NCBI RefSeq assembly: GCF_000524195.1
Contig: NW_020170383.1
Location: 2,793,067-2,857,066, forward strand
Length of the DNA: 64,000 nt
Source: Echinococcus granulosus
Lineage: Eukaryota; Platyhelminthes; Cestoda; Cyclophyllidea; Taeniidae
Reading direction: 5' to 3'
Notes under the pieces: generated by a model
The model's input: only the letters and a program-made list of their open reading frames with translations
What the model was told of the DNA's origin: nothing
The model's database searches: none
Shown: positions 15,301 to 29,100 of the stretch, piece by piece
How positions within the stretch are numbered: position 1 is the stretch's first letter
Layout of the letters: the number at the start of each line of letters is the position of its first letter
Made by a program: the position numbers and the translations under genes

Positions 15301-18300
15301 GAATCACCAGACAGCCATTTTTGCTAGAGGCTGAAATGCATTGACTTACTCGTCAGAAAACCTAATTGCAGGGGTGAAGATGACCAGAGCAATGATCGTC
15401 GAAACACATCGGCGAATTTCGTCCACCTTCCAAAAGCATAGTCCAACTAAGGTGCAAAAGAGCCGTTAGAACAAGCATTTTAAGCGCGGCCGACCTACTG
15501 AAAAGGAGAGGAAGAAGACAGGTGGATTGGTTAAGGTAGAGCTGAGTGCGAGAGTCGAAGTCATGTGTAATGATATAATGGGCGATGGCCAATTGAATGA
15601 GCACTATGGGTTCGATGAGAAGCTTGCTAGCCAGAGTCTGGCCCACGGCACTTGGCAACGTAGAAATCCACCCGATGAGGATGGGGGGACCGCCCACCTC
15701 GTGCCAACAAGTTAGACCGATAGGTGCTTAAAGACAGAAGAGGTATCTTTAAAACAGTGTTCTGGTACATTTATGGAGAATTCCCCACTTTTCGCGAGAG
15801 AATTAATGTAGAGGCGAATAAGTTCCTAAAGTCACCAAAAATGTTGGTTCTTTACCAGGTAGTAGGTAAGAAGTTTAGGATGCTAAACAACACTGCAAAG
15901 TACACAAGGTAAATTTTTAAAATGAGAAGCATTCTTAAAGTACGGAGAATAAAAGTTAATTAACTTGGATTTAAGTAACATCCTTAACGTTCGCATGCAT
16001 AAAAAGAAGACACCCTATGCCCACTAACTTAACGTGTAAAATCAACCACACTGTTGAAAGGCTAATTCTGCATTTCAACGTGATTATAAACGTTTATTTC
16101 CAGTAATATGCATAAGTATTCCGTTTAACTAGCTTTAATCATCCGCCTAAAAACAAAATAGTATTTCGCAAAATGAAATATAAATGGTCATTAGAAAATA
16201 GCAAATTAGAATAAAGTGCATTTCAGTACAGTACCACTCTGGTGTGCCTTAACATTAAACTCTGAATCACTTTTTTTAATAGTCAGTACATTCTTTAAAA
16301 GCTAAGAAATCAAAATAAGGAATCTTTTACCCCGAAAAGCTTTCGGTCCTCTATTTTAACCTGAACACAGCATTTAAGCTATTGATGCTTTAATAAAATT
16401 AATTCATCTGATTTTATGAATATTTATCTTAATGCTATTGACATTAGAGGTGCATAAAAATCATCTAGTTCAAGATCTATGCAATGAACCAATCAAATGA
16501 AGTAATCAACGACATAATAATGCCTCGAAAAGGCAATATCCCATTTATTTTATGCAAATAATAGACACACCCAAATACTAATACAGACATTTGCTCACAT
16601 GTGATAATTGCCAAAACCTGTTCTCCGGCAGCACGCCGAACTTCCACAGTAGCCACCTCGTCGGTCACCAAATCTAACGCATTGTCCAGTGCTGCCACGA
16701 GCTCACTGAAATCATTCATCACAGTGGGCGACTGATAGACAACGTCATGAAAAATGACCTCCTTCACCGAAGGCGTGGCTTCAGAAGAGGCGAAGAGGAG
16801 AAGATCACACAGCGTCTCTTCCACTGACAAGACCACTTCTATCACCTCCTCCACCACATGGAAAATGGTGGCGAGAATGCGGACAATCAACTCAGCAGCT
16901 TTCAGACGGACTGTTGATAGAGGGAGGTAGAGTAAAGGCAGGAGTGGTGCCAATGGGATGGGGTGAACGTCTGCGAAGCCACCAACACCTAGACAGGCGT
17001 CTAGAACACGCTCCGTAAGGAGCTCATTGCCGGGGGAGGCAGCAAGTGGAGCGATCCCGAGGGAAAGAAGAGGTTTCAGGGGACGCCAGTCGGCGCTGGT
17101 GGGAAGGCAATTGAGTTCCAAGGTTTCGTTAGGTGATTCTACGAGGAGATTTACGAGTAGAAGCCACATAGGTTGCGGAATGAGTTGGTGTGCGTCAAGG
17201 AGGATACGAAGGCATGTTTGAGCAGTTGAAACGATCTAGAGAAGTGGCATCGTTAGAAATAGTAGCTGACCAACCTCTGGAACTGAGTCGTGCAGGCCGA
17301 ATTCGACAATTTCGCCGAGGATTTCGGGGGTGAGAACAAAAGTAAGGCATTTGTAGCGAAATGACGTTGGATCTGCTGCCAGATTGATTGAGATGTTTGT
17401 CTTAGTGAATAAAAAAAGTCTTGGGAACAATAACGTTTGAAAACATGCTTATTTGCTGTAAAATAATCAGCTGAATACTCCAACAGATATGTAGCCAAAT
17501 AACACAAAATTTTGAGGAAATAAATGAGAAGTGCAAAATCTAAACAAAGCCTTTACAATTCTATGGCTTACGCAGTAAGTTGGCGATTGAGGAAGTAGCA
17601 ACTTACTGAAAGAACATCCCAAATTTGTGCATATGTAACCTTTCGGATACCGTTGAAGGGGTGAGCGAGAAGCATTAGTAGATATGATCTGCCCTGAGCT
17701 AGCAAGGTACCACAGATTGACTCCTCTACGATCAGTGGCCTGAAACCAAACAGAAAGAAAACAACACTTAGGAACCGTAAAGTAAGATATCAACCTCTTG
17801 CCATACGTAAATTCAAGAGAACGCAACTGACGTACATTTCGGAGAGAAACTTTACAAATTTTGGAATGTAACTTTCAAAGAAAAACTCGACAGCACCCAA
17901 TCCATCTACAGCTTGTTTCATTAGGTCTTCCAATGCAGACTTTTCCGCCCCCTAAAAAGGAGGAAATTGGTGGATTTATTAAAAGTAAACGGTATTACCT
18001 TAGAAACCAATTTGCCTGAGGCTGAATGCAATCAAGTGTCCATTATCTTGACCTTCGGACATTTGAAGGTAAAAATCACAACGAGCCATTGAAGAGAACT
18101 ATACAAATGTTTTCGGATAAGTACAAATCTTCCGGCAATTTGGAGCATTTGAGTGAATATGTCTACTAGTAAAAAGCGTCCACTTATGGTATGAACGCAA
18201 TGAAGAGCTAGGTCGAATTAAAATTCAAAGTTAGGCTTAGAATTACCCATGTTCATGTGATGCATGAGAAGATATTTTTAGACGGGTGAAATAAACATTT

Positions 18301-21300
18301 GCAACTTTGTATTTCTTAACCATCAACTTTAACTACTTTGACTCAACTAGGTGCCGTGGTAACACTCGGTCGATGGCAAGCATATCTTATTCAAAATATC
18401 CCCAAAATATTTTGTCCTCCGAAAGGGTTCCGTAATTAAAGTGGAGGAAAAAATTACAACATATTCTTAACCATTCCTCATGCATTTATCTCAAACTGAC
18501 AATGTATGTAACCGCAGAAAAGTTGACAAAGTTAGTCAAGAACAAACATACTTAACTTTTTAAAGGAAACGTTTTCAAGCTTTTTGCATAGAAATTACTG
18601 TCTCACAAACTTAAACCAAAAATAGATATTTCAGTTCAAAAACACGAACGATCAAGGTGCGTTTGTAGCGTAGAAGTAAGAAATAAACCCGAACGGATGA
18701 GCAAATAAGCGGAATGAAGATTTATCCGTTTCAGCTAACTTGGCTAGAAGACCCATTAAAGCAAATACTTAATACCATCTCCATACCTAAAAGACCTGAG
18801 ATCTGGCTAAATCCTGACAGATGAAACAACTTTAAAGTACATGCGTAAAACGCTAACATGAAGTTGTAACATATAACGCCAAAAACCCCAAGCTTCATCC
18901 CATTTTTCTATGCTTGGAAGGTTATACGGGTAAAATGCTTCGTGACAGCTAACCTGGAGGGAATACAAACCCCGAACGAAGGCTACGGCAGACGTGGCTA
19001 CGTGGAGGAGATTGACCAGTCGCCCGCGAAGGAGGGCGATCTCAGGGTCAAGGAGGCGCACGTAGGCGGACAGGCCGACAGCATCTGTCGTCGAGACAGC
19101 AGCGGTGGCGGGGTAGATGAGGTGGCAGTCCAGAAGCCCCAGTGAGAGCTCGAAGGACGTCACTGAGGGCAACAAACGGGAGCACTACGGGATGGATGAA
19201 AAAAGATATAAAAGGTTCCACTACAGAAACCGTTGAGCACACAAGTAACGGTCTTTAAGAGCAGACCTTTTCTATTTACATAAATATAAGTGAGAAGATT
19301 TAAATAGTTCGGCGATATTCATGTATTCTACTGCCATTTATTCAATTTGCAAAACCAAGTTTATTCGGAAATAATAGTAGTACTAAGAAAAACTTTTGAT
19401 AGGTCACAAAATGAACCAATACTGACCAGCATCTCAATTATAGGTGAATAAAATCAGCGTACAAAGACCTTTTTCAAAAAGTTGCATTGAATATCGATGG
19501 AATAAAATAATACTGAAACCTGGGAAATTTAAACTCAACCTTCAGTAGCCCACAAAAGTCACTGCATCCTCGAAGGCCATTGAAAAAGTTTTGTAGATGA
19601 CGAATTTTCAGTAATTATTAATTCGATATTTTCCAATATCCAACTACTGATATTCAAAAATTATGTCTCAAGCTGCGCCTAAGCCTCTTCTTTAGATTAA
19701 TTTATAATGCTAGGAAGTGGACTGTGCCTAAGCTTGATCCACAGTGATGGGAAGATAGACCCTTGTAATTAGGAAATTACCGATTCTGGGGTCCAAAGAG
19801 CAGAGAGGAGACGAAAGAGGGCACGCAGCAGACCAACGTAGACAGATCGAGAATGTTCAAACTTCTGCTGACGACAACCCTCAGAGGCGCCGCTAGAGTT
19901 CAGATCGCTACGCCAATCTCTCGAGTATGCCGAAAGCATTATGCCCCACAGCTCCAGCATATCATCGAATCCCGGTGTCTGATGCACACAATGCAAATAA
20001 AAATCTACAGATACAACTATTCACAAACCTTTCTATGATTTCTCTCTGTGAATAAGAAATAACAGTGAAAGTGGGTAAGCCATTACAAGATTGAATGCAA
20101 ATCATCACAGGATGGTTCCTGATAAATTGTCTACCATTGTTAACTAAAAAAGAAGTTTTTAATCAAATCGGTATGCTTTTGGGAAATGTTCCCCTATTTA
20201 CGATGACAAGCCAAATTGCATTTGAAAGTTTTGAATTTGAATCTGAATCATGAGGCGATTTAATAGGTAGTCTTCAAAATACTTCCATGAATTTGTATGT
20301 AATAGTTAAATAATGTACCATTAAACGTAAACGTACATATGCTATCCTCCGATCCGGCAAAATAAAACTAACTCACCACGTTATGTGAGGGTAGGGAGTC
20401 TTCAGATGGCGGTTTTACTGTGCCAAGAAAATCCAAGGCAACTAACTGACCCATAGCACCGACGTGAGTGCAGCCAAGAAAAACGTCCACGGAGGTGTTC
20501 AGCAGACGTAGCAGCGCGCCCTGGACGGCAGCACGAGGTGAGGTGAAGCCTGACAATGCGGCGCTCATGATTGCAACACAGAGTGTGGGGAGAGTGGGCT
20601 TCGGTGACACCTGGATGACACTTGGTGGTAGCAAACTGCTACTCACAAAGGCTGACATTGGCGCCTCGGAGAGGATTGACCTAATAGCGCTCGATGTTTC
20701 GCTTGTGGAAAGAAGAGGGTGATTACATTAAACAAGACGTTAAGAGAGGTTCTTCAGTCAGAAGTTGTCACTGACGACCTTAGCTAGGCACTTATCACCG
20801 TTTATCGTTTCCTCGAATAATTATTTACTTGCTGGGCAACACAAATGATAGTACTAAAAACACAATAACTCCTCTCACACGGTAAATACCACAATGAAAC
20901 CAATTTCGTGCTACATCATTTTCGGTGAATTTACAGAGAAATTTACTTGATCAAATACGAATTTCAACATGAAATGATAGATGAAAAGTGTTAGGTTAAA
21001 GAGCGTCGATGTAGAAGACATGACTGCTATACATGCAACCAAACCCGAAAAAAAGCATTCACATGATGGCAAATAATCTAACGACTAAGTTAGCAACTTT
21101 AAAAAGTTGGGATAGGACATCCGATTATCAAACTTCTTGAATTGGTTGCAAACCAATACCAAAGCATATGCGTTTAACTTACTCTTGATCCGAAGAATCA
21201 ATGCTCCCATCACCTAAAGGAAGGAATTAAGTCATCCTACCACCATAAATTGCACACCTACCCAGTAATAAACAGTAATTGTTCGGATTTTCAAAGTACT

Positions 21301-22217
21301 GCATACGAGCAGCTATTTTGTGGCAGAGACCGACCAAAACCTCGGCCGATGTTATTTTAACACGAGTACTCTTTGATGCGGCAATCAAGACGGATAAAAA
21401 CTAAGTTCATGGGTCGTTAAATTGAAGAAACTACCTGAACGACAGCCGGATTTTGTGCGAAAAACTCAACAGGAAAATCGTTGAGAATCACATAATCCAG
21501 ATGGTAAAGTTTGGGCAAAATGGTAGGTTCACTTGTATTCAAAAGTTTCCTAGCAAAAGAATCAGTAACCAATCTAGAAACACACCGAAGGAAGTTCGAA
21601 AGGTAGCAAGAATCATTTTTAGAAACGACCGCCTTCGGTAAATAATCAACAAGAAAGCCTTTAAAATAATTTTCAAATTTACAAAATTGTACCTGCATAT
21701 TGTGAGACGGTTAATGTGCTTTGTAACAGAGACAACTGAAGATTCTCATGACATGATAAAGTGTCGACTTTAGCAGCCACTTTATCGTGAATATAGTTAG
21801 TCATACTGTTCGAGTCCAATGTTGAAACGTCGCAAACGGGATATGCAACTTCATTAACAATGTTGAAACTCTGCAAAGCCCCAGTGCTTACAGACAAAAT
21901 ATTAGACAAAATCGACTGGATAGCATGACGGCCGGCTTGAAAGTTTGCTTTAGATAGCAAATCCATTAAAAATTCCACTACACCACTCTTGAGGAGGAGA
22001 GCGCATCCATTAGGAAGCTAAAAATAGCAGATTTTTGGTAGCATTACCAGGCTGATGTGATAAAGCACATCAACTAACTGAACGTTTACTTCACTCTTTA
22101 GGGCAGACAATACAATTTCAATAACATCCGATAGATAACTCGAAGGTAGTAAACCACGCTTCAGTTTACTAACAATGTTTTCAAATGCACGTTCGCGGAC
22201 GTCCGAAAGTGGATGGT
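384..22217 (-). CDS. RTTN: Rotatin homologue (ARM-repeat centriole protein), 27+ exons, 3' end off the left edge
   Basis: Rotatin is a large armadillo-repeat protein needed for centriole assembly and cilia. The N-terminal exon reads DHPLSDVRERAFENI and then GVVEFLMDLL, matching the conserved rotatin N-terminus. Later exons are leucine-rich ARM helices, e.g. ALKILFCTSSAAKKAALEG and LLGNLIYGSPEVKKAVVEAG. Exons in coding order: 22217-22048, 22017-21693, 21658-21435, 21370-21262, 21213-21183, 20701-20377, 19978-19781, 19184-18954, 17951-17836, 17739-17607, 17400-17275, 17235-16599, 15726-15427, 14231-13983, 13239-12884, 11752-11505, 10012-9875, 9811-9523, 9472-9224, 9157-8996, 8811-8628, 7837-7628, 6831-6606, 5944-5861, 5026-4638, 1595-1318, 552-384. 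These total about 2050 aa (human about 2230). Reading phases agree at all junctions except those on either side of 14231-13983, where a microexon may be missed. The start codon is unresolved (possible ATG at 22300). The 3-kb intron 1596-4637 holds nothing I recognise. Confidence 0.85.
10320..10790 (-). mobile_element. Decayed retroelement fragment with gag-like zinc knuckle
   Basis: This stretch inside a rotatin intron (10013-11504) is richer in GC than the sequence around it. On the minus strand, about 10735-10590 translates to CNGCGLHRQQ, then KCPNIGRKRSGRHLAKA. This resembles the paired CCHC knuckles of gypsy or BEL gag proteins (C-x2-C-G-x2-H ... KCxxCGxxGHLAKxC) with several cysteines lost. 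The frame stops soon after. No LTR, protease or reverse transcriptase could be read. It is an old, non-functional fragment, and the family assignment is tentative. Confidence 0.35.
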
Positions 22218-22300
22218 CTAATAAAAATGAGTAGACGAAAAGCAGCCAAACTTAATTTGTTGATGATTGCACAGCCATGATAAGGATCCTGACCACCCAT

Positions 22301-23819
22301 TTGAAGCCAACAAGGCGGAGAAGGAATTTGCCAGAGCGCATATTAGTGGATATAGAAGAGGTAGAAGAGACAGTTTAGGTAAGCAGACGCGAAAATTAGG
22401 AATGTCTCCTAGGTAATCACAAACATTAATTATAAAAACTAAGAATGCGCAAAACACATCACAAAAGACTAAAAATATTCCACTAAAGGATTTTAGTTTT
22501 TGAAGTAAAGTAATGGTGAAATTATTCATTCATTGCAATTTTAATTCGCCTACAAAATGCAAGGCCGCCCATTTATCGGGAGAGATCTATCAAGTTTAAA
22601 ATTGTGGAAGTACACATTTGGCAATGACATTAGATGAATTAAACACAAAACGCCAAAATGCATTCTGGTAGGACTTAAAAGTGTTTAATTGCCGTACGCC
22701 AGTTAACGCTGTTTATTGTTGACTAAGCACAGGAAAATGCATCAAATTTTGCCCAGGTTGTTGTTTCAAGAAATGTCAAGCTTCCTGCTCAGCGAATTTG
22801 CAAGACGCTTCCCAATGCTGTAATACATACGCTACACCTCAAATCCTAACAAATTCAAGTGCTTGTTTTGATCACGTGAAAGCAAACTATGCAGCACCTT
22901 CAAAAAGTTTTTTGCTTTTATTTTACCACATAGTGCTCTGGCGGTTCTGACGCAGTGCTTGAATAAGCAGAACTAAAGTCTTTTTAGATTGTACTTTCGC
23001 CAGATGATACGGTTGTCAAGCCATGCAATTGGTCTCTCAGCTCCTCGGTTGATAACACATTCTGCTTCATGAAAGATTTAGAGTGCCACAGTTAACTTGA
23101 AAGAAACAATTTAATAATTGGCGAACCTGCACAACCTATGGCTTAGGCACTTGTGTCTTCCGTCCTGGCTCATATATTCCTAGAGTTAGTTAGGAAGTTG
23201 GATGAGGGCATGCTTTATCGCGTAGCGATTAAAACTGGTTTGCAAATATAGTGGATTAAGCGAGTTTGGGAAATATTCCCCCTTTGGGCACCGATACCGT
23301 TCGATCCAACACAAGGATCACATTTCCTGACCTCCTTTCGAGTTAAAGATACAATTGAACAAACTTGTATTGTAGCAATATATGAGTTTGTTCATGCATG
23401 TTCGGTGCTTGACCCATCTGTTAGCGTAGGTATTCTACGAATTTGTTTGTATATAGGGTGCATTGTTCTTTGATGGCATAATACTTCAAATTTGAAAGCA
23501 TTTTTTCCGAAGTGAAACATTTAAGAAGTTTTGAAAGTGTCCGCAGGGAATTTTCTGCTTCAGTGCAAATTCACTGTCGTTACACTGAGTGTCACAAAAT
23601 CGCTTCGCTTCCAAGCATTACTCTGTCCTTACTATTATTTTTGAAGTGGATGGTCAGTGCAGTTGACATTTGTCTGGCTTTCTATCAGCAAAAGGTTTTT
23701 TTCTTTATTATGATCTAAAGCCTTTTTTGAGTGGTGCCCTTGTTTCGTATTGGTCTATTCGGTTACTTGCCTTCTAATTGTCGCCTGACGTGTCTCAGTT
23801 GATACTTTTCTATTCGCGA
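22301..23819. other. Intergenic spacer between divergent RTTN and SDR genes
   Basis: About 1.5 kb separates the presumed start of the rotatin gene (minus) from the dehydrogenase ATG (plus), so the promoters of both should lie here. An untranslated first rotatin exon may sit at its left end. I see no convincing coding sequence, RNA gene or repeat. Confidence 0.5.
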
Positions 23820-25150
23820 ATGTTGTACGCTTTGATTGCACTATCCGTTCTTGGTTGTGTCGCTTTTCTAGCCCGCAAATATTTGCTTAGGAAGCCCGCT
23901 GACTTATCGAAGGACCTCATTCTCATAACAGGTAATTTACATTTAATCACGTTTTGAGGTTGTTAGGCGCTGCAAGTGGGATTGGCAGACTTTTAGCAAT
24001 ATTACTATCAAAATACTGCGACAGGATTATTGCCCTCGATAAAGACATCGTCGGCTTGGAAGAAACTGCCTCGCGCGTCTCAAAGCAGCATAATGTCTCT
24101 CTGGTATGCTATGAATGTGATGTTAGGTTTGGCAGTTTTTAGTATTTACCTGGTTCAGTAACCGTAATGCTATTAAAAGGTGTGCAGCGGGCATTCGTAG
24201 AGATCATGGAAGAGTTACAATGCTCATTAACAACGCTGCTATTGTCAATGGTAACTTCCTTCTTGATATTCCCTCGGCGAAAGTTGAAAAATTGATCCAA
24301 GTGAATTTTCTTGCACCTTTTTACGTAAGTTCTAGGTCTTTTGATTTGTACGCTTCATTCCTTCTAGTGTACATTGGGTTTAATTTTATTGTAACAGCTG
24401 GTAAAGGAGTTTTTGCCTGGAATGCTTGGTAGTGCCTACAAAACTGCCATGGAGCGCATCCCACAATCTCTGCGTGTTATTCCTGAGGTGAGCAATACGG
24501 AGAGATGTTTTGATAATCCAGCCAAGGGGCATCTTGTGTTTCTGTCCTCTGTTGCAAGTCAGACTCTCTGTCCGGGCTTAAGTGATTACTGTGCATCAAA
24601 GGCGGGGCTATCAGCCATGGCGGAGACACTCCGTCTTGAAATGGAAGCCTTGGAAATGAGCAAAAGCATTGCAGTTACTGACATACGTCCTTTTCTTATC
24701 GATACGGGCATGTTCGAAGGTTTCGATTCTAGGTTAGTTGATAAGGTGTCTATTCTCACTTGCATCGACGTGGCTTTTTGCATTTAAACTAAAATATGTT
24801 GAGTCAAAGCTGTTTTTAGTGCTTCAATATTTTTTGTTTACTTTATAGATTACCTGTATTGCCCATTTTGGAGCCTGAGAAAGTCGCTAAACGGATTGTT
24901 AAGGCAATTCGCTATCGGGAGAGGACTGTCTACATCCCGTGGATAACCTGGTTCATTCCTCTTGTGCATCGGTATGTTAGCACAACCGACTGTACTATGT
25001 TAGTCTGTATGGTTGTGGATCTGTCAGTTTGCGATACCTTGACTTTGTTTCAGAATTCTTCCCTACCCCGTTCTGGTTATATTGTTCAAAATCAGTGGTG
25101 CACTCGATGGAATGCGTTCCTTCAAACGAGCAAACAAGAAACACGATTGA
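23820..25150 (+). CDS. Membrane-anchored short-chain dehydrogenase, SDR16C / retinol dehydrogenase type
   Basis: NAD(P)-dependent oxidoreductase of the classical SDR fold; SDR16C members act on retinoids, steroids or lipids at the ER. Exons: 23820-23931, 23967-24126, 24159-24324, 24398-24732, 24849-24971, 25054-25150. All phases agree and give 330 aa. The N-terminus (MLYALIALSVLGCVAFLA) is a membrane anchor, as in RDH10 and SDR16C5. The cofactor loop is TGGAASGIG, the usual NNAG is NNAA, and the catalytic set is SSVAS plus YCASK. The C-terminal half (DTGMFEG, then LPILEPEKVAKRIVKAI) matches the SDR16C family. A roughly 30-residue insert, GSAYKTAMER to FDNPAKG, precedes HLVFLSS; most family members have only a few residues there. 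The substrate cannot be told from the sequence. Confidence 0.85.
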
Positions 25151-26197
25151 GCTTCGCTTCCCTATCCCCAAGGCTGAATTATTCCAACACGCCCTCCTAT
25201 AGAGATATCATACTTCGTGATATTTCTTCATTTATAGTTGGGTACCCAATATTTTCGACTTTCATTTAGTTATGCGCAACGGTTCGGCAGAGTTTGTGAT
25301 TCCACACTGCACATATTTAGAGGCATATTCATATCCTCTTTCGTGCATGCCTGTTTCTTCAGATTTTTACCCTAGTGTTGCGATTGCAGGTGCGGGGGCT
25401 GTTGGCCGAGGAATATTTTTTTAAGGTAGATGGGGGGGGGCCTGACTTGCTAAGTCGCCTCAATCGGTCTGGCTTCTATTCTGATGGTACGTGTATTCAA
25501 ACAGTGGATGTTGATGTTAAATGATAGTGAAGTTCTAGACGTCCCGAATCTAGGCAGTAAGTTTGTTTACTTATTAGGGAGAAGATGCTGCATCTTTGCA
25601 AATTTTGGACTACGTCAGTGGTCTTTTCAAGTTAACTACGGCGTACTCACTGTGCTTTGATGCAATGCATTGATAATATCGAAGGTTATCTGCTTGGCTC
25701 GAAATTCCCATAAATAGTAGGTCTGCATTTTACTCTTTGGATTTAACAATAGACGGGTAGTAATATGCTGCACTCTTACAAATCACATATTCCCTAAGAA
25801 AGAGGAGAATTTTCCCACTACCTCTACTGCGAGGTGGTAGGGTATTTACAAAAGGCTTTATTGCAACCACAAGGTGGCTTTCAAGTCAACTAGTAACTTT
25901 CAGTTTGGTTTAATTAGTTGATGAACGAAGATGAAGGAGCGAAATTAAAATCTGCTTCGCCTAAGTAGACTTCCTCAAGTTCAAACCACTGCTATATCTT
26001 CACATAAAAGTGGGAAGATGATTTAAAAATCCAATAACACTAATGTGTGAGCAATAGAAAATAAATCAAGATACCATGAACGTCATGATATTGGCTAATG
26101 ATGGTATAACAATAACTAACAGCCATCTTATCCATCATGATCGGAAACCCATTTTCTCCTAGAAATAGGTGCTCACTTTTAGAACCACAAGATGTAT
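25151..26197. other. Intergenic region between two convergent 3' ends
   Basis: About 1 kb between the dehydrogenase stop (plus) and the DAPK-like stop (minus), so it should hold both 3' untranslated regions. It contains a short G-run near 25431. No coding or RNA feature could be supported. Confidence 0.5.
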
Positions 26198-29100
26198 TTA
26201 GTAGCCACTTTCATCTGGTTCCTTCATCACAAAGACTGGCAGGCTCTCCTGTAACGGTGCCACAATCGCCGTCAGTCCGACGGCTTCGAGAGAGGAGATC
26301 AGTCGACCGACCGTGCCATCGCCTGAACAATCACGCCAATCCACCAGCAGCTGTAGTAGTCGATTTAACCGACTGTCATAAGAACCTAGCTCCACCCACA
26401 CAGTCTGTGGATCATTACTGAGATGACAACTTAAGTCCCTCAGTTGAGCCTCCGAAAAATCGTCGTCTTTGCCCAACTCTGAGCACACTCCAAGAAGCAC
26501 CTCATCGCGGATCCACGATGCTGGAATACGGTCTCCGAACCAGCAACAGGACCGGAGTTGGGGCTTTTGAAGGAAAAGAGTTCCTTCGAGCAGAGTAAGA
26601 GTCCCTGAATCGTTGGAGAGGAGGTGGAAGATTGTCGGTTGGGAAACCACTTCTTTGCAGATTCTGGAGGCGGTGCTTTTAAAGATGAGGAGGCAATTGG
26701 ATACTGAGAGTTGAGGGACAATCTCATCTAGGGCTGCACGAACGAGAATGATGGTATCGTGGAAACAGCTGAACGCTAAAAGTGTCAACGAGCTGTGCGT
26801 TTCGAGTTTCACTTCGATTGCCTGTAAAAAAGCATATATATCTATTCTAGTTTTGTTTCTGAACCAAGTGCTCAGGAGATACTGATGTAATCATATTTCA
26901 AGCAGAGACGTTTCGCAGAGATAATTGGGTACATTGGTAGAATTCGTTCATGCTTTTTTTATAAAGGAATTGGTTTTTGGTTATTTACTATGTATCACAC
27001 CCAACATGACATTCTAAACTAGACGCATTTAATGAGCTCGGCTGCTTAATTACTCTGATTTTGTAAAAAACGCAGAATTATGCCAAATGGGCTCGATTTT
27101 TGGATTGTTTTCGAAAAAGGGGGTTTAAAATTTAGTTATCTACTTGACTACAAGTAACGCTAATCGCTATTTGTCATTTTGGAATCACTATGCGAAATAT
27201 TCTGGTCATAGCTGAACATCTCATAGTAAAAAATGTGGTGACTTTCACATGTTTCTCCTAAAAGGCCACCACTGAATAAGGACAAAATTGGAAACATTGA
27301 AAACATCCTTTCAATTATCGTAAAAACTAGTTAATATAGTTTATAATTAGAGAATTTGACTAGCTGCTTGGCTTCGTAGCTGATGATTTCATTAAAAAGT
27401 GCTGCAAAGTGTTTGCATGAACTTACTGCAACCTAAAATAGGAGTTATTGGGGGATATGCTTACTAAGCGTAAAGTTGAAGTAAATACCGAAGCATGTTT
27501 GCTACTTTCTTAATTTAGGAGATGCGATCGTTAATTTTTCGACCATTATCAAGAACTTTGGTTGAACAACCGGAAAATTCAAAGCAATAACTCAATGCTC
27601 GAACCGCAAGATTTGTACTTCATTCCCAAAATCCGCACAGTATTTAAAGTGTAATAATGGTTTGCAGTAAAATCTTACAAAATCTAACTCTCCCATATCT
27701 AGCCTTAATGTTACTGAATTCAAACTGTCGTCACTCCCTCTGACGAGTGCAGCACAATCGTAAGTGGTAATTAAAATATCTAAAAAGAGGCAGGCTTACT
27801 CTGAAGGTATAAATCATCCACACTGTTCTCACAACTCACCCCTTCCGCTTCCTCACAGACAAGACAAATATTGACAAGGGCTTTGTTGAAGGTAAGTCTA
27901 CTCCCATGAAGCCACTGAACAAGCTCCGGACTCTTTAGACCTTCCCGCGCAGAAATCTTAGTCACAGCCCTCCGCAAACGACACTGAATGCGTGGAAAGA
28001 GGTGAATGAGCTGTGCTCCCGATGCTCTGAACTGCACCCCGGTCCTTAGCATTCCCTCTCCACTTCCCCAGACTTCTGTTAAATCCGAGGGTTGGATCAG
28101 ATTTAACCGCGGGATCTCCAGCTGCAGCTCCTCAGCTTGAGACGTTTCCAGAGTGGTTCCTGCCACGGCGTCCTCGAAAAATGAATGGATTGATTGTTTC
28201 CGTTCCTCTGACTGAAGAAGACTATCATCATCACCGACGCCGTCGTCGCCGTCCTTGACGTTTGGACAGACGGTGCAGCACTCAAGGGCAGTCAGTACCT
28301 CGACTACCATGTCAACATCACTTTCGGTAATGAGGAAGTGGAGGTCGTCGGTGGTGAAACTGCCCGTTACGCGGGCATGACTGATGCTGTCCTGTGAGAA
28401 AAGACTGCCTACGGCCTCCGTGAGGATCCACGAGGGATTCAGGATTATCAAGTCGTTCTCGTCTTCTGTCTCCAGCACGATCAGCTAGGGGCAATAACAT
28501 CATTATTATTTTAAAAAAGCGGGTCAACTATTCCCAAACATGTTCCAAAATTCTTAAAGGTAGATTGCAAAATTTTATTCTTACAATGGTGTTTGTAAGC
28601 ACTTCTTTAATTTTATTGGGTTAAAATTCGTGGCATTTAGTTGATTGAGGGATAGTAGGTTATTTTTGTTAAGTAAATACTGGGTTAAACGTATCCAGCA
28701 TATCACACCGGCTTCAAACACAATAGAAGAGATTGCTTAATTGTTTTTAAAGTTTTGATTGTTTAAGATCACATATTGTTATTATCTGTAAGATAACTAC
28801 CAAGGATCGAGCCAATACCTCAACGACCAATGGTTAAAAGATAACTGATGTAAATTCTATCAAAAATGATTCATTTCAGCAAAGGGAAAGGGACTTGATA
28901 AATCCGCAGTTGAATAATAATGTATATAAAAATGACCGCAAAATAGAAATGTTAATGTCAAATTTAAGCATATTCAAGCGTCTATACAAAGGGATTATTT
29001 ATTATTGCAGTAATCAACAATGACCATTTTATGCTTTGAGATCACCACCAAATATCTCTTTGATTTGCGGGCTTCATTCACTTTTTGTGAGTAATACTAA

